64,000 nucleotides of DNA, taken from contig JAXMDM010000002.1 of the NCBI GenBank assembly GCA_046348835.1, forward strand, positions 992,001 to 1,056,000, read 5' to 3'. This DNA comes from Defluviicoccus sp046348835 (GTDB lineage Bacteria; Pseudomonadota; Alphaproteobacteria; Rhodospirillales; Defluviicoccaceae). Under the pieces are notes generated by a model. The model worked only from the letters and a program-made list of their open reading frames with translations. It was not told the DNA's origin and ran no database searches. Within the stretch, counting starts at the first letter, position 1. Each line of letters starts with the position of its first letter. A program made the position numbers and the translations under genes. Positions 1-8,704 of this stretch are shown in pieces.

Positions 1-85
1 ACGGCGACGGCGCCGCACCCTGAAAAGTTTGGAGGAGGGACGCGCTGCCCGTGCGCGCAGGCGCCCCTCCGCACCCATGGCTGGA

Positions 86-546
86 CTAAAGGTGGGGATG
101 CAGGAGGTCTCCCAGACCGATCCTGCGCAGCAACTCGGCCCGCACCCGATCGGCGACGCCATTGACGATTTCTGCGCCATCCCCGGACGGGTCGATGTGA
201 ACCCGAAACGGCCGCGTGCCGAAGGGCATGTCCACGACCCGGGCAATGGCAGGGCCGAACACCATATGCCCGGCGTTGTGGATCACCGTGTCGAGGCGGT
301 CCTGTTCCTTCATCACGGTCGCGACCGCCGATTCGACCGATGGTTCGGACTGCACATCCATCTCGATGACGCGCAGATCGACCCGTGTTCCCCGGCATAG
401 GCGCGGGCGGCCGCCACCTGGGGAGCATTTCGCCCCGCCGTGTCGCGCATGCTCGCATAGACCGTGTGACCGGCATCGGCGAGCGCCCGCGCGGCGAGGG
501 CGCCGAAACCGCTGGACGCGCCGGTGATGAGGGCGATTTGTGCCAT
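86..546 (-). pseudogene. Decayed short-chain dehydrogenase (SDR)
   Basis: The minus-strand reading begins MAQIALITGASSGFGALAAR, a normal Rossmann TGxxxGxG start. After AYAGEHG (about 395) the frame is lost, and the sequence resumes one frame over as VDLRVIEMDVQSEPSVESAV. After NAGHMVFGPA the protein jumps directly to what looks like the SDR C-terminus (VDMPFGTRPFRVHIDPS and onward). The central part with the Tyr-x-x-x-Lys active site is missing. About 150 codons remain of an expected 280-300, so there is one frameshift plus an internal deletion and the gene cannot be functional. The neighbouring intact SDR at 569 is a separate gene. Confidence 0.75.
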
Positions 547-568
547 GGCTTCGTCCTTTTCCGATCGA

Positions 569-1336
569 TCAGACGAACATGCCGCCGGAGACTTCGATGC
601 GCTGGGCGTTGATCCAGCGGTTCTCGTCGCTCAGCAGGGCGGCAACGGCCGGACCGATGTCGTCGGGAACGCCCACCCGTCCGAGCGCGGTCACCCCGGC
701 GATGAAGTCATTGACCTGCTTGTTGTCGCGTACGGAGCCGCCGGCGAAGTCGGTTGCGATGGCGCCCGGCGCGATGGTGTTGACCGAGATGCCGCGGGAC
801 CCGAGCTCCTTGGCCAGATAACGGGTCAACACCTCGACCGCGCCCTTCATCATCGCGTATGCGGCGTAACCCGGCAGGCTGAAGCGGGTGAGCCCGCTCG
901 ACAGGTTGACGATCCGCCCACCGTCGGCGATCAGCGGCAGAAGCGTCTGGATGAGGAAGAACACACCCTTGGCATGGATATTCATCAGCCGGTCGAAATC
1001 GGCCTCGCTGGTCTTGGCGAAGGGGGTATCGATGCCGATGCCGGCATTGTTGACCAGATAATCGAAGCTGGAGCGGTTCCAGGTCGCCGCCAGTCCCTGC
1101 TTCAGGTCGACCGCGAAGGCCGGAAACTCGGGTACCTTGCCGGTGTCCAAGCGAAACATCACCGCCTTGCGGCCCAGCGCCTCGATAGCGGCGGCGGTGG
1201 CGGCGGCTTCCGCCTGGTTGCTGTGATAGGTGCCGATCACATCGACGCCCTTGCGGGCGAGGGCGATCGCCATATTTCGCCCCAGGCCGCGGCTGGAGCC
1301 GGTGACGAGGGCGATCCTGGTGCTGGTGTCTGCCAT
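569..1336 (-). CDS. SDR family NAD(P)-dependent oxidoreductase
   Basis: A 255-residue classical short-chain dehydrogenase. The cofactor motif TGSSRGLG is near residue 12, NNAG near 90, the active-site pair is YAMMKG (Tyr-x-x-x-Lys intact), and the C-terminus IEVSGGMFV is typical of the family. The ATG at 1336 is preferred over an upstream in-frame ATG at 1390 because GGAGGAG lies 5-6 bases before it. It is divergent from the LysR-type regulator at 1449, a common SDR-LysR arrangement, which suggests the regulator once controlled it. The substrate cannot be read from the sequence. Confidence 0.9.
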   Translation of the reverse strand: MADTSTRIALVTGSSRGLGRNMAIALARKGVDVIGTYHSNQAEAAATAAAIEALGRKAVMFRLDTGKVPEFPAFAVDLKQGLAATWNRSSFDYLVNNAGIGIDTPFAKTSEADFDRLMNIHAKGVFFLIQTLLPLIADGGRIVNLSSGLTRFSLPGYAAYAMMKGAVEVLTRYLAKELGSRGISVNTIAPGAIATDFAGGSVRDNKQVNDFIAGVTALGRVGVPDDIGPAVAALLSDENRWINAQRIEVSGGMFV

Positions 1337-1448
1337 GGGAACTCCTCCAATAGCGGTCCCGATCGGTTTCGAACGAGCTACATCTGGCACTTCCGGAGCC
1401 GCTTATAAGCTGGCATTTTTCGCGAACATTATTCGGCAATGCCGGACA

Positions 1449-2343
1449 ATGGATCGGATCGATTGCATGCGCGTCTTCGCCCGGGTGGTCGAGCGCCGCA
1501 GCTTCGTTCGTGCCGCCGAAGATCTCGGGCTACCTGCCTCCACCGCAACGGATGCGGTCAAGCAACTGGAGGCCCGGCTCAAGGTGCGCCTGCTGCAGCG
1601 GACCACGCGGCAGGTTCGCGTTACCCCGATGGCGAGGCCTACTACCGACGCTGCTTGTCGATCCTCGCCGATATCGAGGAGGCGGAGACCGCTTTCAGCG
1701 GCACCAGGCCCAAGGGGTTGCTGCATGTGGACGTGCACGGGGCGCAGGCGCGCCGCTTCATCGTCCCCGCCCTGTCGCAGTTCTTCGCGGCGTATCCCGA
1801 TATCGAGCTCTATCTGAGCGAGACGGACCGCTATGTGGACCTGGTCGGCGAAGGGATCGACTGCGTCTTGCGCAGCGGAACGCCGACGGAGAGCGACCTG
1901 GCCGCAAGGCGCATCGCGCTGCTGAGGGAGGTCACCGTCGCTTCGCCCGATTACGTCCGGCGCGTCGGCATGCCGGCGAGCTGGAGGGATCTGGACGGGC
2001 ATCGCATGGTCGGCTTCCGCTCCTCGGCGACAGGGGGCGTGCTGCCGCTGGAGTTCGTCGTCGACGGCACACCCAGATCGGTGACCCTGCCGATGACGTT
2101 TTCGGTGAGCGGCGGCGACACCTACCGGGTGGCCGCGCTCGCGGGGGGCTGGGGCTGATCCAGGTGCCGCACTATTCGGTGTAACAGGATCTGGCGGAGG
2201 GCACCCTGGTGGAGCTGCTGCCTCATACGCCCCCGGCGCCGACGCCGGTCCACGTCCTCTATCCGCGCAGCCGCCAGCTCACCTTGCGGGTGCGCGTGTT
2301 CGTCGAATGGGTGGCGAAGCTCTACGCCACCTCGGCGAGATAA
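1449..2343 (+). pseudogene. LysR-family transcriptional regulator, broken
   Basis: The start MDRIDCMRVFARVVERRSF and the helix-turn-helix region (LPASTATDAVKQLEARLKV) are in one frame up to about 1640. The effector domain (YYRRCLSILADIEEAETAF to FSVSGGDTYRVAALAGG) is in a second frame. The tail is in a third frame, from about 2150, and is interrupted by a TAA at 2182 (HYSV-stop-QDLAEGTLVELLP). Two frameshifts and one nonsense codon make it a clear pseudogene. All parts align in order with a normal protein of about 300 residues, so the decay is recent. It faces the SDR gene at 1336. Confidence 0.85.
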
Positions 2344-2708
2344 ACCCGCTCTCCGCGCCGGCACGGCACATCCTCGATCCACTCCACCCGACATCCGGCG
2401 GAAGCGGGTGTGGACACAGCGCGCAAGCGCGCCGCGCTGCATCGTGTCAGCCCTGTCACAGTACGTGACCGCATATCCCGGTACTCTATCCGGGCGAGGC
2501 GAGCCGCAAGGGGTGTGGTCGGCGAAGCCCCTCGATGGGGGTGTTGCGCCGCGGAGCCGGTGGCAAGCACAACCCTCGGTGAGGAAAATGACGAGTTGCG
2601 GGACGTGGTTAAGGTTCTTTAATCTTGTCCAGCATCGCTGCCTGCACAATCCAGATGTACCGGGGGGTGCGCGGTGAAAGAGCACTAATCCGCGAACGAT
2701 GGGGACGA
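2344..2708. other. Intergenic region, no gene seen
   Basis: About 365 bases between the LysR pseudogene and the sulfotransferase. Open frames on both strands here have arginine/proline-rich compositions typical of non-coding high-GC DNA. No RNA gene or strong hairpin was recognised. Confidence 0.5.
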
Positions 2709-3722
2709 ATGGGTATGGACGCGAATAGCCACTTATCGGGTGTGAGTAGCGGCAACCGCCTGCCGAACTTTTTCGTCGTCGGTGCGGCGAAGTCGGCGAC
2801 GACGACATTGCATGCGATCTTCGATCGTCATTCGGAGGTGTACTGTCCGCCGTTGAAGGAGCCGGGGTTTTTTGCCGACGACGAAGCGCCTCAGATGTTC
2901 GACCCGTTTTCGCGTCGGCCGCCCTTCGACGGAGTCTCGTATGTCGACGGCGCCATGTCTCATTTTGAGCAGGTCGCCTATATCGACGATATCGAGGTCT
3001 ATCGAAAACTGTACCGTCGTGTTGGCGACGAGAAGGTGGTAGGTGATTTTTCTACCGCTTACCTATGTTCGGCGTATGCCGCGTCCCGGATCAAAGCATT
3101 CCATCCGCAAGCCAAAGTTTTAATGGTTCTGCGGGAGCCCGTGGACCGGGCGATTTCTCACTACAAGATGGATCGGGCGATCGGGCTCGTTTCCGCGCCC
3201 TTCCGCGACTTGATCGCGGCGGAATTGGCCGCTCTTTCCGATCACGGCAAGACCGCCCACTGGTATATTCGGCTTGGTCTCTATGCCGAACAGGTGGAGC
3301 GCTATTTGGCCGAGTTCCCGAAAGAGAATGTCAAAATTGTTCTATTCGAGGACATAAAAAAGTCGCGCGAACAGACTCTGCGGGATATCGAAGCATTTCT
3401 CGACGTATCGCCCCAGGTCTCCCACCATGACGTGGTGGTCAACAAGTCGGAACGACCCAGAAACGCGCGTATCGTCGAACTGATTGACGCGCTTAATCTT
3501 CGACCCTTGGTCCGTCGCATGGCGCCACGGCCGCTAATTAAATTCGGCAAGCGCATGCTGTACAAGCCCTATACCGCCGAGGAGGTGATTGCGACAAAAG
3601 ATGACATCGCAACACTGCGCGAGGTCTTCGCGCCGAATGTGAAGCGTCTGAGTAAGCTGATCGGCCGCGATCTCAGCCATTGGCAGGCACTGATTGTTTT
3701 CTTAACCTTCGTCTTGTCATAA
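2709..3722 (+). CDS. Sulfotransferase domain protein
   Basis: A 337-residue cytoplasmic-type sulfotransferase expected to move sulfate from PAPS to an acceptor. The 5'-phosphosulfate loop is FFVVGAAKSATTTLH near residue 20, and the 3'-phosphate site is VLREPVDRAISHYKM near residue 145. The C-terminal LIGRDLSHW motif is typical of the heparan-sulfate-type/prokaryotic family. The start is at 2709 or the in-frame ATG at 2715. Codon choice is visibly lower in GC than the neighbours (AAA, TTT and TTA codons), which suggests horizontal acquisition. It stands alone with no glycan genes beside it, so the acceptor is unknown. Confidence 0.85.
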   Translation: MGMDANSHLSGVSSGNRLPNFFVVGAAKSATTTLHAIFDRHSEVYCPPLKEPGFFADDEAPQMFDPFSRRPPFDGVSYVDGAMSHFEQVAYIDDIEVYRKLYRRVGDEKVVGDFSTAYLCSAYAASRIKAFHPQAKVLMVLREPVDRAISHYKMDRAIGLVSAPFRDLIAAELAALSDHGKTAHWYIRLGLYAEQVERYLAEFPKENVKIVLFEDIKKSREQTLRDIEAFLDVSPQVSHHDVVVNKSERPRNARIVELIDALNLRPLVRRMAPRPLIKFGKRMLYKPYTAEEVIATKDDIATLREVFAPNVKRLSKLIGRDLSHWQALIVFLTFVLS

Positions 3723-3918
3723 AGTGCAGCGAGAGGAACCGGCGGCGGCATCGGTCGTTCGGCGCTTGGTCGGTGGTTCCCGATCGCATTCACCCGTCTG
3801 GACCCAGCCCGGGACGGGAGCGATTTCCCGATGCGCTGGCGGCTGATCAGGACCTTTTTCTCCCGCGGCTTGCCGGTGACGGAGCGCTCGACAGACGGTC
3901 GGGGAGTAACGTAGGCCA

Positions 3919-4131
3919 ATGAAACAGGTGATCATCTCGTCCGAGCCCGAAGTCATGGGAGGCACCCCCGTCTTCGCCGGGACGAGGGTGCCGGTGCAGA
4001 CCTTGCTCGATTACCTGGAGGCCGGGGAAACGATCGATGATTTCCTCGAAGGGTTTCCGTCGGTAACGAAAATCCAGGTCGTCACTTTCCTACAGGCGGC
4101 GAAGGAGCGGCTGGTCGCTGCCGGGTCGTGA
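3919..4131 (+). CDS. DUF433 family antitoxin
   Basis: A 70-residue protein with the DUF433 pattern: PEVMGGTPVFAGTRVPVQTL, then LDYLEAGETIDDFLEGFPSV and a C-terminal helix. DUF433 proteins are small winged-helix antitoxins paired with DUF5615 PIN-like toxins. The stop codon overlaps the GTG start of the next gene by four bases (GTGA), as in a translationally coupled toxin-antitoxin operon. Confidence 0.85.
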   Translation: MKQVIISSEPEVMGGTPVFAGTRVPVQTLLDYLEAGETIDDFLEGFPSVTKIQVVTFLQAAKERLVAAGS

Positions 4132-4445
4132 GGGTTCTTCTTGACGAATGCGTCGATTGGCGTCTATCGCGCGACCTCATCGGGCATGATGTCCGGACCG
4201 CCCGGCAAATGGGCTGGCAATCGATCAAGAACGGCGAACTGTTGGCTTTGGCGACCGATCACTTCGACGTTTTCGTGACGGTTGATCGCAATCTCGCTTT
4301 TCAGCAAGCCGTTCCCCGATTCTCCGTTGCCGTCATCGTGCTTTGCGGGCGAACGAACCGTCTGGCGGATCTGCGCCCTCTTCTGCCCGACCTCCTCGCA
4401 GCCATCACGTCTGCTGAGCCGGGGCGGACCACCTTCCTCAGGTAA
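4128..4445 (+). CDS. DUF5615 PIN-like toxin
   Basis: A 105-residue protein starting with GTG inside the stop of the antitoxin gene. It begins MRVLLDECVDWRLSRDL, the acidic LLDEC signature of DUF5615 and Mut7-C-like PIN domains, and continues with NGELLALA and FDVFVTVDRNLAFQ, which carry the other conserved acidic residues. The family is predicted to act as a ribonuclease toxin; this has not been shown here. Length and order match DUF433-DUF5615 modules. Confidence 0.83.
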   Translation: MRVLLDECVDWRLSRDLIGHDVRTARQMGWQSIKNGELLALATDHFDVFVTVDRNLAFQQAVPRFSVAVIVLCGRTNRLADLRPLLPDLLAAITSAEPGRTTFLR

Positions 4446-4625
4446 CGCTGCCATGAAAAGCAGACGGTTCGGTCGACGTGACCACTTAGCATGGGCCTCC
4501 TCGGCCCTCGCCGGCCGACTGACCGTAGCGCACGTTCCTGTCATGCGCCGCACACGGCTGTATCCGGGAAACTGGATCGGGAGAGGGGCGAGGGATCTCG
4601 AAGCCGGCGAGCCCGGCGGCTGAAT

Positions 4626-4776
4626 GCATGCGTCGGAATACGCCTGCGGCTATTCCGACCTACGCGAGGAGATATTCATCGAAGCAAGGGTCCAAATGCT
4701 GACGGCTTGGATGAGTGGCGCTGCGTCTCGGCTCGCGTAGGTCGGAATAGCCTTTTGGCGTATTCCGACGCATGTG
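4626..4776. repeat. Inverted pair of REP-like palindromes (BIME-like)
   Basis: The left arm (4626-4668) and right arm (about 4732-4776) are near-perfect reverse complements over about 43 bases. Each arm is itself a hairpin, TCGGAATA then a short loop then TATTCCGA, followed by a CCTACGCGAG flank. This is the head-to-tail organisation of bacterial interspersed mosaic elements built from REP units. The arms are separated by about 65 bases of unrelated sequence. Confidence 0.75.
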
Positions 4777-4805
4777 TCCCGCTCCATGCCGACGCAACCC
4801 CATCC

Positions 4806-4840
4806 GGCGGATTACGGGCGTTGCCCTAATCCGCCCTACG
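4806..4840. repeat. REP-like palindrome, second type
   Basis: GGCGGATTA and TAATCCGCC form a hairpin stem around a GC-rich loop, ending in CCTACG. The stem differs from the TCGGAATA type just upstream but shares the CCTACG tail, so it looks like a second subtype of the same repeat family. Confidence 0.6.
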
Positions 4841-4869
4841 ATGTGGCGAGCGGCGCCGGGGCGGGGCGA

Positions 4870-6342
4870 TCACAGCGCCTTCTCCAGCCGGTCGCAGATG
4901 GTTTTGAGGATCTTGATCCGGCCGTATTTCTTGTCTTCCGAGGCGACCAGCGTCCACGGCGCGAATTCGCTGCTGGTGCGGTCGATCATGTCGCCGACGG
5001 CGAGGCGGTAGGCGTCCCATCTTTCCCGGTTGCGCCAGTCTTCCTCGGTGATCTTGTAGCGCTTGTAGGGGGTATCTTCGCGGGCCTGAAAGCGGCGGAG
5101 CTGCTCGTCCTTGCTGATCGCCAGCCAGAACTTGACCAGCACGATCCCTTCGCCGGTGAGCTGCGCCTCGAAGTCGTTGATCTCGGCATAGGCGCGCATC
5201 CAGTCGGCGTCGGAACAGAAGCCCTCGATTCGCTCCACCAGTACCCGGCCGTACCAGGTGCGATCGAATACGGCGACATCGCCCTTGGCCGGAATCCGGC
5301 GCCAGAACCGCCACAGGTACGGCCGTGCCTTCTCCTCGTCGGTGGGCGCGGCCACGGAATGCACCTTGTAGCGGCGCGGGTCGATGGCGCGCACCACCCG
5401 GCGGATGCTGCCGCCCTTGCCGGCGGCGTCGTTGCCCTCGAAGGCGCAGACGAGGGCGGTCTTGCGGAACGCTTCGGCGTCGGTCAGTTCGGCCAGCCGC
5501 CGTTGGTAATAACGCAGCTCTTTCTTGTATTCCGCGTCGTCCCGCTGATGGGTGAGGTCGAGGGCATCCAGCGGTGACATGCGGTCGTCGCTGGGAACGA
5601 TGGCGGGTGCGGTGACGGTGGCGGGGGAGGGCGGGGCGTCCAAACGCTGGCGCATGGCGGCGAGCAACGTTCGCCCGATGGTCAGGTCCCGGTAGCGGCC
5701 GTCGGCGCTCGGGATGACGAACCACGGCGCCTCGCCGACGCTGGTCATGCGGATCCCCTTTTGGATCGTCGCCAGCGCCAGCCGGCGATGCTGGCGGAGC
5801 ATCTGGTATTCGACGATATGCCGACCCCCGCCCGGCAGCGTCTCGATCCTGGCCAGGCGCTTCTTCTGTTTGGCGACGGAAATGTGCAGCCACAGCTTGA
5901 TGAGAAGGACGTTTTCGGCGGCGAGCATGGCCTCGAGGCGATTGATCGTCGCCAGGTCCTTCTCCAGCCGGGCATCGTCTCCCCCCTCCAGCACCCGCCG
6001 GGCAAAAACGTCCCGGTACCAGGAGCCGAGGTAGACGCCGATCTGCCCTTTCTCCGGCAGGTGCAGCCAGTACCGCCACAGGCGCGGCCGGGCCCTCTCT
6101 TCGTCGTTGCGATCGTCGAAGGCCTGGTTGACCACGTGGCGCTGGTCGAGCCACTCGTTCAGGCGGCCGAGGGCCTCGCCCTTGCCGGCTCCGTCGATCC
6201 CGGCGAGGATGACCAGCACGGCAAAGCCCTTGCTCTCCATCAAGTCGAACTGGGCGTCGAGGAGGGCCTCCCGCAATTTCGGTTCTTCGGCCTTGAACGC
6301 GGCCTTGTCGATGCTTTGGACCTGCTCTGCGGACTCGAACAT
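4870..6342 (-). CDS. pap: Polyphosphate:AMP phosphotransferase (two-domain PPK2)
   Basis: A 490-residue protein with two tandem PPK2 domains, the architecture of class II PPK2 (Pap), which forms ADP from AMP and polyphosphate. The first domain has Walker A GIDGAGKGE (residues 48-56). The second has EGNDAAGKGG near residue 300 followed by the PPK2 lid and Walker B signatures ARPYLWRFWRRIPAKG and FDRTWYGRVLVERI. The first domain carries matching but weaker versions (RPRLWRYWLHLPEKGQIG, SWYRDVF). The start at 6342 is chosen because GAAGGA lies nine bases upstream; the ATG at 6351 would leave no ribosome-binding space. It fits a polyphosphate-accumulating lifestyle but does not prove one. Confidence 0.88.
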   Translation of the reverse strand: MFESAEQVQSIDKAAFKAEEPKLREALLDAQFDLMESKGFAVLVILAGIDGAGKGEALGRLNEWLDQRHVVNQAFDDRNDEERARPRLWRYWLHLPEKGQIGVYLGSWYRDVFARRVLEGGDDARLEKDLATINRLEAMLAAENVLLIKLWLHISVAKQKKRLARIETLPGGGRHIVEYQMLRQHRRLALATIQKGIRMTSVGEAPWFVIPSADGRYRDLTIGRTLLAAMRQRLDAPPSPATVTAPAIVPSDDRMSPLDALDLTHQRDDAEYKKELRYYQRRLAELTDAEAFRKTALVCAFEGNDAAGKGGSIRRVVRAIDPRRYKVHSVAAPTDEEKARPYLWRFWRRIPAKGDVAVFDRTWYGRVLVERIEGFCSDADWMRAYAEINDFEAQLTGEGIVLVKFWLAISKDEQLRRFQAREDTPYKRYKITEEDWRNRERWDAYRLAVGDMIDRTSSEFAPWTLVASEDKKYGRIKILKTICDRLEKAL

Positions 6343-6477
6343 GGGCGCCATCCTTCGTAGCAACGATCGGCTATCATGGAACAAGGCGGAGCGGATGGAA
6401 ATTGCTTCGGCTTCCTGCTACGGCTCTGGCCATCGCCGCCGGTCCGGTCGCGGCGTTGCAAGATGAGGGGCTGCGAG

Positions 6478-6861
6478 ATGATCACTCACCAGGCCGACGA
6501 CAGACGCCGATTCCTTACCGTGATCGTGAACGGGATGATCAGCGAGGCCGATCTCGATGCGGCGATGGCGGCTCTGGAGAAGGAGAATCCCGCCGTCAAC
6601 GTCCATCTCGTCGGTGACGCCGGCAGCGTTCGCATGCTGATCGATTGGGAGCACCTGGAGGGGTGGGAGAAGGGGGCGAAGACGGCCGGGACGATGTTCG
6701 CCAAATGCATCGGCGACGGTGCGCGCAAGATCGCCGTGATCGCCGATCCGAAATGGTCGGAGGAGCAGCCGCGGCTGGCCGACGCCGCCAAGCATGCCAC
6801 CGTCCGCTTCTTCCCGCCGAGCGAGCGGGACGACGCCCTGCGCTGGCTGGGCGTGGCCTGA
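6478..6861 (+). CDS. SpoIIAA-like / STAS-type small protein
   Basis: A 127-residue protein, MITHQADDRRRFLTVIVNG onward, with the pattern of the SpoIIAA-like family (alternating strands and helices, central VRMLIDWEHLEGWEKGA, later KIAVIADPKW). Such proteins adopt a STAS-like fold and often appear in stress loci with unknown ligands. The start at 6478 has GAGGGG about seven bases upstream. It is divergent from the polyphosphate phosphotransferase and upstream of a small unrecognised gene. Confidence 0.75.
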   Translation: MITHQADDRRRFLTVIVNGMISEADLDAAMAALEKENPAVNVHLVGDAGSVRMLIDWEHLEGWEKGAKTAGTMFAKCIGDGARKIAVIADPKWSEEQPRLADAAKHATVRFFPPSERDDALRWLGVA

Positions 6862-6893
6862 TCCCGCGAGAGCCATCCGGCGGCACCCGGGCA

Positions 6894-7187
6894 ATGGGCG
6901 CGGCGGAAGAAGGCCAACGGCTCCGCCAGGTGATGCGGGAGCTGGACTTGGCGCTGGCGGCGGCGACCGAACCGGGAGCGGGCGCCATCGGCAACCTGGA
7001 ATGCCGCATCGCCGACCTGCAGCAGCGCTTCCTCGCCACCCCGGCCGTGTCCTTGGCCGACGTGGAGACGCGGCTCGGGCTCATCCGCCACCTCGTCGCC
7101 GGCCTGGGACCGCCGGGGTACCTGTTGCACCTGGTGGACGCCACGCTCGCCGACGTTCGCCGGCTGGCCACCGAGCCGGCGTCGTAA
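6894..7187 (+). CDS. Small hypothetical protein
   Basis: About 97 residues, MGAAEEGQRLRQVMRELDLA to the end, mostly amphipathic helix with balanced charges. No family was recognised. It follows the SpoIIAA-like gene by 32 bases in the same direction, so the two may be co-transcribed. The composition (Leu, Ala, Glu, few Pro) is that of a real protein rather than a chance frame. Confidence 0.55.
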   Translation: MGAAEEGQRLRQVMRELDLALAAATEPGAGAIGNLECRIADLQQRFLATPAVSLADVETRLGLIRHLVAGLGPPGYLLHLVDATLADVRRLATEPAS

Positions 7188-7222
7188 GGAATAGCGTCGG
7201 CACACCACCCGCACCAGCCGGC

Positions 7223-7245
7223 AGCCGGCAAGAACGCCGGCTTTG
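7223..7245 (+). terminator. Possible rho-independent terminator
   Basis: AGCCGGC and GCCGGCT form a 7-bp GC-rich stem around the loop AAGAAC, followed only by TTTG, so the U-tract is weak. It lies 36 bases after the small gene ending at 7187. Confidence 0.35.
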
Positions 7246-7354
7246 CCGCCCGCTTCACAGACAAAGGCACCCCCAGGCGGGTAGACTCTCTGCTGGTTGA
7301 AGGGGCATCGTCGCGGCCATGCGGTGGCCGCGACCCGCAGGGGGAGAAATAGCA

Positions 7355-8704
7355 ATGAAATCAGGTCATTATAGTTGTCGGTGGCGCCAACTCCACCGGT
7401 GTATCGAGAATCGGCGTCGGGTTTTCGATCCGAGGGGAGTCGGTTTGGCCCTCGCCGTGGGGCTGGCTGCGCTTACGGCGCTGGCGCCGGCCCTGGCCTG
7501 GGCGCATAACCCGCCGGTCTGGGTCAGTCAGATCGGTACGTCCGAGACCGATGAGTACACGCATATGAGCGCCGACGCTCTCGGCAACGTCTACCTGGTC
7601 GGCACGACCTGGGGTTGCTTCGAGGACGACTGCGACCCGACCTCGTTTCGGGACGGCTGGTTCGCCAAGTTCGACCCGGACGGGGCGCTCCTCTGGCTTC
7701 GCCAGGTGGGCAATCCCGGCACCTACAATGACGGCGACGATCAGGCGAGGGACATCGCGGCGACCGCGGCGGGGGACGTGTTCGTTGCCGGTGCGACCAG
7801 CAGCGCCTTTGCCGGCAAGCCGATCGGCGATCTCGACGCCTGGGTGGGCAAGTACACGGCGGACGGGACTCCAGTCTGGCTGCGCAAGTACGGCACCAAG
7901 GAACCGGACGGCGTCGATCGCCTCGTCCTCGATCCGGCCGGCAATCCCATCATCACCGGCCTCACCTGGAATAAGTTTGCCGGTCAGTATCGGGGCAGCA
8001 CCGACATCTTTGTGGCCAAATTGAACCCCGCCGACGGGTCCATGCTCTGGGCGCGGCAGTTCGGCACCGCCAGCGCCGATAACGTCAACGGCGTGGCGAC
8101 GGACGGCAGCGGCAACGTCTTCCTCGTCGGTGACACGTCGGGAGCGCTGGCCGGTCCTTTTCGCGGCCGCACCGATGCCTGGGTGAGGAAGTTCGGCCCG
8201 GACGGCCGTCCTTTATGGCGGCGCCAGATGGGAACCGACCAGTACGATGTCGCCGGTGCGGTGGCGGCGGACGGCAACGGGGACGTCTTCGTTGTCGGCA
8301 CGACCTACGGGATTTCATCCGGTAGTGGTTTCAGCGACGCGTGGGTCGCCAAATACGACGGCGACGATGGCCGCCCGCTCTGGCGGCGGCGACTCGCTAC
8401 CGCCGATGAGGCGGACGGGGCAGCAACGGACGCCGCCGGCAACCTCATCGTCAGCGGCTCCACCGGCGACGATTTCGCCGGTCGCAATCGCGGCTGGGAC
8501 GACGCCTGGGTCGCCGTGTTCAGCGGCGACGGGCGCTTGCTGTGGCGGCGGCAGATGGGGACCGCGACCCTGGATACGGGATTGGCCGCCGCCGATGCCG
8601 GCGCCGGATGCGCCTACGTGGCGGGGGAAACCTGGGGCTCCTTCGGTGCACCCTTCGCCGGCGGCTATGGGGATGCCTGGGTAGCGAAGGTGTGCCCCAA
8701 CTGA
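7355..8704 (+). CDS. SBBP-repeat beta-propeller secreted protein
   Basis: A 449-residue protein. After a basic N-terminus there is a hydrophobic segment (VGLALAVGLAALTALAPALA) ending AWAHNPP, which reads as a long signal peptide. The rest is six or seven repeats of about 55 residues of the type WVAKYDxDGxxLWxRQxGT followed by GNVFVVGxT, characteristic of SBBP beta-propellers. Export to the periplasm or outside is expected; the ligand is unknown. The ATG at 7355 is preceded by GGGGGAG. Repeat length and order are regular, with no sign of truncation. Confidence 0.82.
   Translation: MKSGHYSCRWRQLHRCIENRRRVFDPRGVGLALAVGLAALTALAPALAWAHNPPVWVSQIGTSETDEYTHMSADALGNVYLVGTTWGCFEDDCDPTSFRDGWFAKFDPDGALLWLRQVGNPGTYNDGDDQARDIAATAAGDVFVAGATSSAFAGKPIGDLDAWVGKYTADGTPVWLRKYGTKEPDGVDRLVLDPAGNPIITGLTWNKFAGQYRGSTDIFVAKLNPADGSMLWARQFGTASADNVNGVATDGSGNVFLVGDTSGALAGPFRGRTDAWVRKFGPDGRPLWRRQMGTDQYDVAGAVAADGNGDVFVVGTTYGISSGSGFSDAWVAKYDGDDGRPLWRRRLATADEADGAATDAAGNLIVSGSTGDDFAGRNRGWDDAWVAVFSGDGRLLWRRQMGTATLDTGLAAADAGAGCAYVAGETWGSFGAPFAGGYGDAWVAKVCPN

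Larger units (their letters stand above)
4446..4869. other. Intergenic region with REP-like palindromes
   Basis: No convincing gene lies between the toxin gene and the end of the polyphosphate kinase gene. The interval is occupied mainly by the palindromic repeat cluster at 4626-4840. Confidence 0.6.

Noticed and set aside
2122..2808. A 228-codon minus-strand frame over the LysR tail
   Set aside because: The composition is low-complexity and it overlaps recognisable LysR sequence on the plus strand.
4826..6154. A 442-codon minus-strand frame
   Set aside because: It lies in another frame of the polyphosphate phosphotransferase gene and is arginine/proline-rich without motifs.
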